Origin: Vanessa cardui
Taxonomy: Eukaryota > Arthropoda > Insecta > Lepidoptera > Nymphalidae
DNA: 64,000 bases
Direction: 5' to 3'
NCBI RefSeq assembly: GCF_905220365.1
Contig: NC_061135.1
Span: forward strand, 9,763,501 to 9,827,500
Shown in pieces: positions 44,754 through 56,700 of the stretch. The notes below the pieces were generated by a model. That model saw nothing but the letters and a program-made list of their open reading frames with translations. It had not been told where the DNA came from and made no database searches. Positions within the stretch are counted from its first letter, which is position 1, and every line of letters starts with the position of its first letter. Position numbers and translations under genes: made by a program.

Positions 44754-47700
44754 GTATAGTATATAATTTTTATATATTTTTACACTCACTGTTATATAGC
44801 ACCAAACAACAGTATCAATGTTATTAAAAGCATAAAAGATTGTTGTAAATTGGCGGTTTAAGGTTATTGTTGTAATATTGAGGATATTTTCATCAAAATT
44901 TAGATTCTTTAAGCGCGATTGATTTTTTTACGATTTCATATGTAAGTTTGTATAACATTAACAGCTATAAAGGTAATAAAGGTATGTATAAAGTGTTAAA
45001 ATAGCCGTGGATGTGAGGCGCGTAGGGCGGTCGCATCCTTCCCGCCGCTGCCGTCCCGCGTCGCGGCAGAATTCTCATAAAAGCTTTTATAGGCACCGCG
45101 GGGCCACGCGCTGTGACGACACTGCACACATGGCGCTGATTTGTCATGGGAATATAAAGTATCAAAATTATATAGTCATGATACTGCATCGCTTGAGTAT
45201 TCAATCAAAATAATTCTGTTTCGTTATGTCTATGATTCGATTTAATACGACCTTTGATATTGATTTTGACATTTTAAATATGCTCCTAAGTAGACGATAC
45301 AATGAATTGATTTTTAATAGTCAACGTAACAAATATAATATTGTTATTTCACAAACAACTTCCAGGCAAACATTAATATCATAAAAATAATAAAAAACAG
45401 GACGATTTAAAAGTAAATATTAGCGAAATGAGAGTTTGTCAAAATATCTATTGTAAGATAAGTTTGCACCTGAGGTGATTGTCACCTGATTAGATCAGTT
45501 ATAATGTTCAACGTTTGTAAAATGAACATAGGCTATTTCTTTTTGTCAAATATTAGCGAAACAAACGACGTTATGAAGTGAACAAAGGGTTTATCCCTTA
45601 ATAACCGATCTGTTAGACAGCCTTAGACAGTTCAAAACAATGAATAAAAATTAACCAACATTATCATACTTTCAGAAGGATTATATGTAAATAAAAAACA
45701 ATGAGATAAGATACCAAATATGTTATAATAAAACTCTATAATATATCTAGATATTATTGAGTTAAAATCTTATAGATATAGATATCTATAACATTTCAAT
45801 TTTATCATTAATTATTTAAGAAAAAAACAAACGTAATTACTTCGTGTATTCCTTCAAAGTCAGCGTAAATATTATAGTATTATTTTGCTGTAGATTGCAG
45901 TAATAATTCATTTTAAGTGCGTAATGACAGGGAAGTGAGTTCGCGTGGGACACTGTACATATAATGTCACGTGCTCACGTTATTTTGGTCCAAAACACAC
46001 ACTAGAGTATTTGCTAAATCTCAAATCATTCCGTGTTCATAGTAAATATCAAATTCTAGCCAAAGACTACGTATGGGCAGTACACGACAGGCGTAAAAAT
46101 GACCTGTCTCTATCTAGGCCAGTATTCTAGTCATTCGAAATATATCTCTCTATTAACATTTAGCTCATGGAAAGCGTCCAAATGTTTTTAAATGAGATTT
46201 TTAACGGTTTGCAAAAATTAATTTTGATGTTTTAATATTTATAATTCATTTAATATATTTTATGATAACGTAACTATGTAATTCGAATATGTTTTTGTAT
46301 CTGACTTTCATATCTATAAGGCAATCAACTGTTTATATATTTTATTATAATGTATTTTAGAGCGACAGATATATTATAGTAGGTGACGCCCCGCATACGT
46401 TGCCGGCTCTCGAGTCTTTTGTTTGTAAAATATTATCCGGTACGATTTGAGATGAAATATTCTCCGTACTCAAAAGTATACCAATAGCTATGACGGTTAA
46501 ACGATATAAAGATCGTTGTGCTGTACCGCCATCTAGCGCAAAGTAACAATAATTTGGTTAATATAACAAGAAACTACATAAGTTTAGCTATGAAGTAAGT
46601 TTTTATTAATTTTAATAGTGAGCCAGATCGATATATGGAAATTTGATTGTTGACACTTGCAAGGTCTATTAGTAGTATTATATCAGCAATCTGCCAGTGA
46701 AAGTTCCGTCAAAATTGGTCCAGCTGTACCAGAGATACAGACAGACAGACGGAATAGGTATTTTTTAAGTTTTTAAGGGTAGTGCTTGTGGTTAAACTGA
46801 CTCACTAACCATTCAAACTGCAATACCATATTATTTAGTACAACTCTTTGGCGGTAGATTATGAGATGAATACGTGGTAACTAGTATCTATCCGTCTGTG
46901 GTCCTACTATCGATTAAAATATCAAAACTAAACGAGCTGGCTATATTCAAAATCATAAATCGTTTATTAATAAAGATAACGTTATAGATAATTTGTTTAT
47001 CTTAAAAAATTCATATTTATTTTTATAGTGCAATTAATTGAGTTTGATATTTGAATATGCGTCACAGCGTCACCTAATACCGAATATAGTCAGTGGTGTC
47101 AGTCGTAATAATGGGTATCCGATGATGTCACATCTCGAACATGATCTCTTGTCACGAGATGACGGACGGTGCGCGGTCGCAATACGATCGACACTAAGCA
47201 GCCGAGCTGATCCCTTGCACTCGCTCTTCATTTATTTTTAACCGATGTTGTTTTGTTCTAAATCATTAGAGCATTCGGCATCTTGTTTGTTTTTACTTGT
47301 GTAAAATGTTAATGAAGTTTTTCGTGCAAGCTGCAACATAAATATTGAAAGTGTAATAAATACTTTAGCACGGAATGTTGAATCTAATGTATTTTAAGCG
47401 TTTTAATAATCTAAATCTTTTAAAATTTGTTTCGCAATTAAGCTTAGTTTGTATGAATGATTACGTGAATATATTTAATACTTTACAGACACTTTAATTT
47501 CTTAAAGATACGTTGATGTGTTTGCAAATATTCCTAAGATTTTTTTTTGGGATAGTTTGACAACACTTGTTTGAATAATTTACATATAAATTGCGCGTAG
47601 AATAAATAACATCACATCGCTTTTATATAGGGTGTACGGGATCGGAAACGTTTTTAATGTTTTTGAAATGGATTTATGTGTCGTATTTTTGATTGATTTA

Positions 47701-50700
47701 TTTTTCACATACTTCTTGATATATATACCACCTGACCATAAACCAACATAGACTAATTTTCCTCAATACAAAAAAAAACTTATCTGTTTTATTGTACAGA
47801 AAAAGGTTTTATTTTATTTAATTAAAATAACTGTATTAGGGATAATTGTAGAGAATAATAGGATAGTTCGAAATTTGAAGATATACTTTAGATGTATAGC
47901 ACAAGATTTAGTACAGAATTGACGATCATTTTTCAGAGTGAGTCAGAACAATCGCTCTTAGCGACACGTGCCCGTACTGCGCGCCCTTCACGCCCACCAC
48001 GCACGCAACGAACGCACTTCCGACCGACACGTATAATAAAATAAACACATCGAGTGCGATGATTTGGCACTGGAATCTGGAGATGGTATTCAAAATAGAG
48101 GAAAGAAATATATTTTTATTACGGAGTAGGCGAAATGACTTAACTTCCCTCGTTCCGGTGACTCAGATCCGCGAGCGTTCGGTCCAGATGTCGTTAGGTG
48201 ATTTCATCAAAGGGAAGCAATTTCGTCGGAAACAAATACTCGTTTAAATACGAAATGAGTATAAATATTTAGTTTAGCTTTAAACAATTACAGAGATTAG
48301 TCCTATAGAATTGTCTACGTTTCGAGGCCAACGGTGGCTCTGGCAGAGTTACTCATTGGTAAGTGTGCGAGAAAACAAACGAGCGACCGATTAACGTCCG
48401 TTGTAATATCGATGTTTGGATCGGTCTTTACTCAATAACTCACTATTAGTGTGTAATAAACAATTGTATACAACACATCATAAAGGGTAACACGGATTAT
48501 GCTTTGTTATCTTAACGTTTGATCAAAGAAATATCCCTCAACGTGGATGTATTAAAACGAGTGAAGCTTGTAGGGAGCGTCATCGTTTCGAAGCGTATAT
48601 TTACATCGGAAACATGTAAGTAATAATAATATCGTAATGGGTTTCATTATTTGTTTGTACGATTATTAGATTATAGATATCCATAAGTCGTTGGTCCATA
48701 TCCGGCTCGAAGGACCACTAATGAAACAACACTCATTCTCAAGGCAATTCCAGAATATTAATTTGTATTACAAAACTAAAATTAATTTTTTTGAACTAGG
48801 GAAGCGTGACAAAAAATGTTTAGTAATATACGGTGTAAAAAATTAAAAAATACGCCACATACATTAATACACATTAATAAAATATATTCTTAATGTGTCT
48901 GTAACTATGTTGATTATACAATGGTGACTATTTAGGTAAGAATGATTTGTGATTAAGATATATAGAAGCAATGGAAGAGATGAAAGTAAGAGTATGAGTT
49001 TATAGTATCAAATCTATTATACCACACTTCCATGCGGGTAAGTATCGGTTGGCTGGCTTCATCGCTGATTATGACATAAATTACAATTAAGACAAAATAC
49101 AATACATACGCGGTTTTGAACCCGTGATTTTCGTTTCTTATTCTCGAGTTCAAACCACTGTGCCATCTCGGCAAAAAATACACACTCCGTTTAAATAACA
49201 TTTGTATGATATTGTGTACACTAAGCGGATCTGAACGGCGCCTAGCGGCCGCGTAACGTAAACACGTTTAATTGAGCTCTTTCATCTTCCCTGGAGTAAC
49301 AGCACTGGGCTTACTGTACACTACACATGCGAACATATTTTTGTATTTTTTTAATTATTCAATACTAGAGATTTTCATCACTGTAATAGTGATGATGATG
49401 TCCTGATCGAGTTCAAGGGACCCCATACATCTGCTAAGGCCGTATTAAAGCGCAACTTAGGTGTATGAACACAAGTGAATTTCTTTATCCCCTGACTCTT
49501 ATAAACCCATGGGTAGGAAAACACAAATAGAAACAGTTTAATCGTAGGCCTATAGCTTTAAATGCTGCTTGAGGCAAAGATATGCAGCCCTATCCCAAAA
49601 TCCGAATTGCTAATAAAAATTATCTGTAAGAAAAATTCAAAACCTTCAACTTGAATCCTGAAAAAATATTTCATTAACAATAATAATAAAACAAAAATAA
49701 TGAATGGCAATTTTTCAATGAATATGCAAAATAAGTTTACAAAAGAAATTACTGCAATAATTTTAATAACTTGTCACTATTATAATAATTCGTTGTGTAC
49801 GTGTGACGCCTCCCGTTAATTTGCTTTGCTGTGTTTACTCACTACAATGCTAATAAGCGCGAACTTGTTGATTTGCATAATAATGCCAAAGATTTATTGT
49901 CGCAACGAAAGAGGGTTACATCAACAAGTAAGCAAGCAAGAGCGCCACACACGGCGTGTACCTCAGTCGGTGGTCCCTTATTGTTAACATGTGGTACGAA
50001 TCACTATGGATTATTATAATGTTTAATACAATACAAATTATAATCACATCCCTATATTGACCCGTTTTTAACAGTAACGATATAAAGAGTTAAATGTAGC
50101 ATGCTGCGTAGATTAAACAGTGATATATACAAATAGCACTATTTTCGTTCGTGCGTTTCAAATGGGGTACCTCCGTTTACCTTTTACAGCTTTACGTTTG
50201 AACAGGAAAAAGTTCGAAAAAATCAGTTCGGTTGCGTTCTTGATAACGCTTGTAAATAGCTGGGTACTATTTGGAGGATATCCTGATAACTCTCGGAAGA
50301 TAAATGCGAGTGGGCCGTTAGCTATGTTTGTGTGTCAGCCTATGTATAAATATCGCGAAGCTGCGATGAAGCGTTGAAATGTTAATAATGCGAGGCCGGT
50401 CGTTCCCACATCCCACCCGCGCACACGCGTAAGATCACGAAATCACTGATGTATATCGTTGAGAAAAAAATAATAATACAGAACGGTCGAATTTCATATT
50501 TTGAAAGTTTTCAAAAATCAATATTTGATTTACTTGTAGACTTCCAGGCAGGATAAATTACATACATATAATTATAATTATAAGTAACTAACATGACCGT
50601 ATTTTTAAATGTTAAAAAAGATTAACTACTGAGTTTCTTGCCGGTTCTTCTAGGTAGAATCTGCTTTGCGAACCGGTAGCTTCACTTAAAATACTTGTTA

Positions 50701-53700
50701 AATGACAATTCAAAAGTGCTTGTAAAAGTAAAGCCTACTTGAAAAAGTATATTTTGATTTTGATGTTTTCGGTTTGAGTTGTCAAACAAATTTTATCTTG
50801 ACAAATATCTACTATAATAAAAGTATACATGAAAAATAATTTACAATAAAAACGGTTTTATTATTTTTGAAATTGACAAAATATCAATATGGCGAAAACT
50901 ATCCAATATGGCGATTAATGCTAGCCTCCCCTTGGGATGAAAATGTGAATGTTCGATCAGAGGCGACCCCTTACTTATTTCAATTATAAATCAATTATGT
51001 GAATTCATTTTGCAAAAACGAAGTTTTCTACACAAACGGGGTTAATCAATTTTTGTTATACATGTATTATTTTATATTAACAGACTACAAAAGTAGCTCA
51101 CAAACACGATTTCACTCGCGAAGGTTATAATTTAAATATCTTACGCGGAATTCTTGTCGGTGTGAAACGTTGGCACGCCTTAGGGTTAAACCGACCCTAA
51201 TGACGTGAAGACAAACAGATAACCCTTATGTAAGCTAAATCCCTTTAATCCAAAATATTTAAAGTAGTTTTTACTAATATTTGGAGAATGAAGCGCCAAA
51301 TTAACTTCTGCAGTTATTTCGCATACTAAAATTAATTGAATGATAATGATAATACTTTGTATAATTGTACTTTCGTTATATTTTTAGTACTATTTTAATA
51401 AAATTTCTCACCTATCCCTTTTTGTGTTTTATAGTTGTTTTTATCAGATTTCCAGCTTATCATTTATGAAATATACCTATGCATTTTTACTCAAATATGT
51501 TGCCTACTCTGTATTGTGAATTTGTGAATTTTATGTGTATATGTTATCGAAATATTCTTTCAATATGTATCTTTTATTAGGTACAATAATTATTTGTTAG
51601 GATAATAATAAATAGTAAAATATGCTTTAATTATCTATGACTCTATCTAGAGAAACATGACATGTAGAGATATATCATTGTCTTTGATTAGTATTTATAA
51701 TATTTGAAAGAACGCCAGACATTTACATATGGCATATATACATATATACCAAAGAAATTTCTAGTAATGATTAATGTTTACTTTAATTAGTAGTTAAAGA
51801 AGAGAATAACTTTATAATGACAATAAAACATTTAGAGGTAGTTACTCTCCACCAAGAGCTGTAATTACTTGTTTTACTCTACCATTTTATATATATTAGA
51901 GTAAATTTACAAACAAATTACAATCTGTGTCACGTAAACACATTATTACAACAAGTAATGAAATAGGAAAGTATGCAGGCCAGCGCAGCTGAACGTTTAT
52001 GATCGATTAAGACGACCTATGTTGCCTTTCGTACTCTACATTAATTAATAAATTAATTTTCTTAGTACTAATCGAACTGCTGACTAATAATATCAATTGT
52101 GAGAGATTAATTTCTTATATGCTTATATATTTTCAAGTCATTGTCATATATATTTACCTATTATATAGGTAAAGTATAACCTTCATAATTTGGATGTGAT
52201 GGCCTTTTCAGGATACTGATAGATAACGTTATTATTAATTTATAATATTTTGAATATAAAAAAAAAAAACTTAACTAAAAGATTTCCAAACGAAGCCGAG
52301 CAGAGATTTATGTTACCAACTTCTTTCTAAGTGGAAACTTAAAATTAATATAGAGTTTAGATTTTAATGGTCCTGTAAAATGTGAATTTTTCAAAGAGAC
52401 GTATTTGAAGGTTCACTTTATTATAACAGGCAGACCAAATGGGCCAACGATGATAACTTTAAAGCCAGTTTCGGCTTTGTGATGTACAATCCTTACACAA
52501 TTATTACAGTACCAGCAATCACAGGTTTAAAGAGGGTATAGCCCTGATGGTACAATCTTCAACAACAATTGAAATTAATACTTCACGCCACGCGGTCAAG
52601 ATTTATACAGCAATTAGTTTTAGTTTATATTTGTATATATTTAAGGAATTAATTTTATTAATTCTTATGTTAATAAATGATGTAAAATTTGAACATCAGT
52701 TAAAATGCATGCTTCACGTTTGCTTAATGCTTAAATATTTAAAAAAATATATATCTAGAATTGTGCTGTCAAAAACTCGCTAGTTGTGTAAGGAGTAATG
52801 ATAGGATTTTTTGGGGTATTTGATATTGGGCTGAATTAGAGACATATCAAGCTTATATAGAAAAATGTGCAATACAGTTTATAAGCATACAATTTTAATC
52901 CACTAACTTTTTAACAAAGGTACTAAAAGGTGATTTATTATAAGCGCCATCTTTACTGTTTCCTTCAAAAGCATTCGATTTCATTCCTTTCCCTAAGTAC
53001 ATTAAACCAAGACTAAAACGTTCACCGCATTTTCAGTAGATGGAGTTACAATTATTTAGTAGAGAAATTTAGCCATTTCGGTTTTATAAATAATATTTAC
53101 TTTATAAATATAGCTATTATAACATATTAATATATTTCGTAATATTATCGGCGACGATTATTTTCTACCTACAAAGTTTGAACTAAATAATTATTTAAAT
53201 GTTTAAGATAACTTGTAACAATTTAAATAACAAGTAAGATAAAATTTTGCATAGTTTTGAAGAGCTCATTTTGTTATCGATCCCATTGTCATGTTTAGTA
53301 CGACACAACTTAGATGTAGCATCGGCAAATTCAATAAAACCGAGTCCTGCCGATTCACACAACCAATAGAAATAGCTCCCTATCGCGCCGTTCGACGCTA
53401 TACGCTATACGCCGTACGTCACTATAGATTCTCGTGTCGGTTCAACCCGAGAAATCAAGTGCATGTAAATCGACGTGTCAAATTGACGAATATTTTCGAA
53501 CGTCATATGATATTTCAAGTTTACTACGTTCGCCTAAAGATCATATTCGCATAAGAAATGAATATTGATAATTTGGGTTAGCGTACTAAATTCGGATGTG
53601 ATCGTTTTTACGAGTTTTGCCGATGCTACAGCTAAATTGTGTCGTACAATGCGGTTTTATACTGTTGCATATCTCATAGATCACAGAACATAACACAAAA

Positions 53701-56700
53701 GAAAAGATTAGATTTTTATATGGTTGAAATACGTGGATCTTCGGTCAATTTTGGTCATGCACATGTGCGCTGTTTTCACGTCAATAATATATGTTCATAA
53801 TTCATCTCTTGCTTGACGGTAAACATGATATCCATTGCAAACCTGTTCGTCTCATTACATGACATCAGACAAGAAATCTATTGTGGAACAAGCAGCAATT
53901 TTGCTACATAAATTTCTGTTTTCTCTGAATGTTCGTTTAAAACTCTAAGTATTACTTAGAGTTTTCACGTCATTCGTAGGTGTTTATAATTGAACTCGTG
54001 CTTGACAGTAAATACGAAATTCAGAGCTAACCTGTACGTCTCACTACATGACATCAGACGAGAAGACTTTGGTGGAATAGGCATCAAATTTTCCACATTT
54101 CTGTTTTTATGGCTGTTCCTATTAATACTTCTATTCGAGTTCTATCATTATTTTTCTTATCTTCGAGATAATTTATCTGTAACAGCAAAGACATTGCGAT
54201 AGGTTGAAATAAATAAAAGTTGATGAGCTGTAATCATATCTACTATAACATAATTGATACCCATACTATAATAACCATCTCAATAAGAATGCTTAAGTGG
54301 AACAAAAACATGGTATGTGTTGAAGTATAATCTGAATATAATTATTATGGTCTGTTAATCGGAATTGTGGATATACCAATATACATTTACATTAGTGAAA
54401 GAAAGGAATTCTTGGAATTATATCGGTTGGATCATATTGTTTGTTGATAAAGCTATATTTGTATTATCTGAAATATAATTTACTATAATTATAAAGAAAG
54501 AATAATCTGGCATAATATGGAATAGCTAATGAGTACATATTGTAGGTATTACAGTACCTTTTGAATTTAGAAAGGGTCATCTAGATACGAATTAAACTTG
54601 TTTTAAAAGTTTTTTGGAATGTTCATATAATTTGGTCGAGCAATTCAATTTTGCCAAGGAATTCCCAGTAGCAGCAGTAGTAGGGAAGTTAGTTGGCAGG
54701 TCCTAAATTCCTATGCCTTGGAACTCTCCGGTTGTATTGTTCCACATCCCATCAGACTATGTGAGTTATATAGAGAGTGCACCTATGTTTGCGCACGAGC
54801 GTGAGCTATAACTCCCTTGCGTATTTGGTTTGTCTTAATTAAGAATGGCAGCTGTATCCAAAATGGGTCAGAAGGACGTTTTACTACTACAATCAAAATA
54901 CAATTAAAATACATTAATTGGACTATAAGTTACACAGTCAGTGTTATAGACTTAAAAATTGGAGATAAGTGTGTCTTTGGAACAAATACATTTTATTTAT
55001 ACAATAATATCGTATCATTCCATAGTCTTGGTTCAAATTATTTGGTTATAGTACACTTAGTACTAGTAATACACTCTTTTTGTTTGTTTGTTGGTTGTTT
55101 TGCCTTAACTATATGAGATTTTGAGACGCTGTCGTTGAAGTGCTGATGGCATTGTTGGTTGCGATTAAACTAAGGGTGATATGTAGTTTTATTCAACTCC
55201 GCACGAGACCACGTGACCTGACGTGATTTTCTTTTGTCATATCCTTATCATATGAATATATTGTTATGTCTTAGGTCCACGCGTCGCACCGGCTACGGCT
55301 GCTGCAGTCGGTCCTTCGTTCGACGTGCACCAGCAAACTGCGTTGTTGGCGCGAGTGGGCGAGGCTGTTGCGCTGCGCTGTCGTGTGTTACATCTAGCTG
55401 ATCGCGCGGTAACTATTTTACTCCTGAAATATAATATATATTTTTTTGTTAACCTTTCTGTACTGTATGAATTCAACGTTATTTTAATGAAATCCTTTTT
55501 TTATTATTAAATTGGTAGAATTAATATTTGACCAGGAACTGAACTGTATAATTATACGTACACTTAAAAATAACATGAACTCTTTTATCTACGTCTAAAT
55601 TATTATATAAATCTACTTTATTTTGATCACTTAGTGGATAAACCATTATTTTACCAAAAGTTTTAATAACTAGAAATCAAAATGTGTTAATAATAGTAAC
55701 ATCTAACATATTACATGACAAACATATATAGATATAGAACAGAGGCTCTATTCTTTTGCTTTGCCCAGCGGATAAATTAAATAAATAGTTATTAGTATTA
55801 CTACCGTCTACTAAATGAGGGAAGCGTTTAAATGAGCTACAGTATTATTAATTACTCACGAAGCTTAAAAGCAATCTAATGTATTTAAAACATTTGAGCG
55901 GATTGTCAGAGCAAGAACTATTCTCAAGTCGAAGTATACTTTATTATTATTTTTTAAATCTCCAGTCACATACCGAAGATTTAAAATAGATTAAATATCT
56001 GTGGTCTAGCATAGAATAGTCATGTGTAATCAAAGTCATGTGCACCGAGAGATCGCTTTAGATCCGCGCAGTTCTGCGGCGCCCGAGTTCGCACGAAGCG
56101 GCGTAACTCGCTGTATACTAAAAATAATCAATGCCAATGTCACACGCTTCCCCACGTGTTTCGGATGTCCGTTCGTTTGTTTGCGAGCTTCCGCTAAGTG
56201 AATTACTGGACCAACCCTCGGAGCATTTACATGTGACACATTAAACTAAACCGAAATCCTTTTGATGCATAAATCAACAACTGAACCAAATAATATTCAG
56301 TGATAATGTAAAACGGTCGAAGAACGATCGGTACAAGAAGCTATTAAGCTTGTTAAGAAGTATGTTTGTAATAAAAACAAGTTCGGTTTTTATTGGCGAC
56401 GAGTATCAAGAGTCTTAATGAAAAATAAAAATGACGGAACATAAATACCTACGCTTCGAATCTAGTCACCTTATTCAAAATATGCGATATAAATCGATAG
56501 GGGGATATAGGCCGCATTGAAGTATAGGTCGGTAAGTGGTATGCCAAGCAGGAGATGACGTGGAGCGTGCGGACTGCGGCCGCGGAAACGTTCGCGAATC
56601 CTTGGAGGGACGTCACGCGGCTAAAAGTGGCGACTCGGCGATGTCGTGCGGGCGATTAGAAAAAGCCGGTCATCGACTCGCTCCCAATATAGCGGGCACG

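Larger units (their letters stand above)
44754..55274 (+). other. 10.5-kb intron of the dpr-like gene
   Basis: It holds a CpG-rich patch with a 14-bp palindrome (45005-45140), an RTE-like fragment (46640-46790), a SINE head fragment (49105-49175), family D (50627-50765), family E (52580-52685), a TA-flanked MITE (53301-53644) and a duplicated SINE-like segment (53775-54110). A CpG-enriched stretch lies at 47940-48050. No further dpr exon is needed by phase. None of the frames here looks like an exon. Confidence 0.55.

Noticed and set aside
44569..44766. Alternative coding start ATG 44569 for the dpr-like gene
   Set aside because: It ends in phase 2 at the donor, which does not match the next exon, has T at -3 and yields no clean signal peptide.
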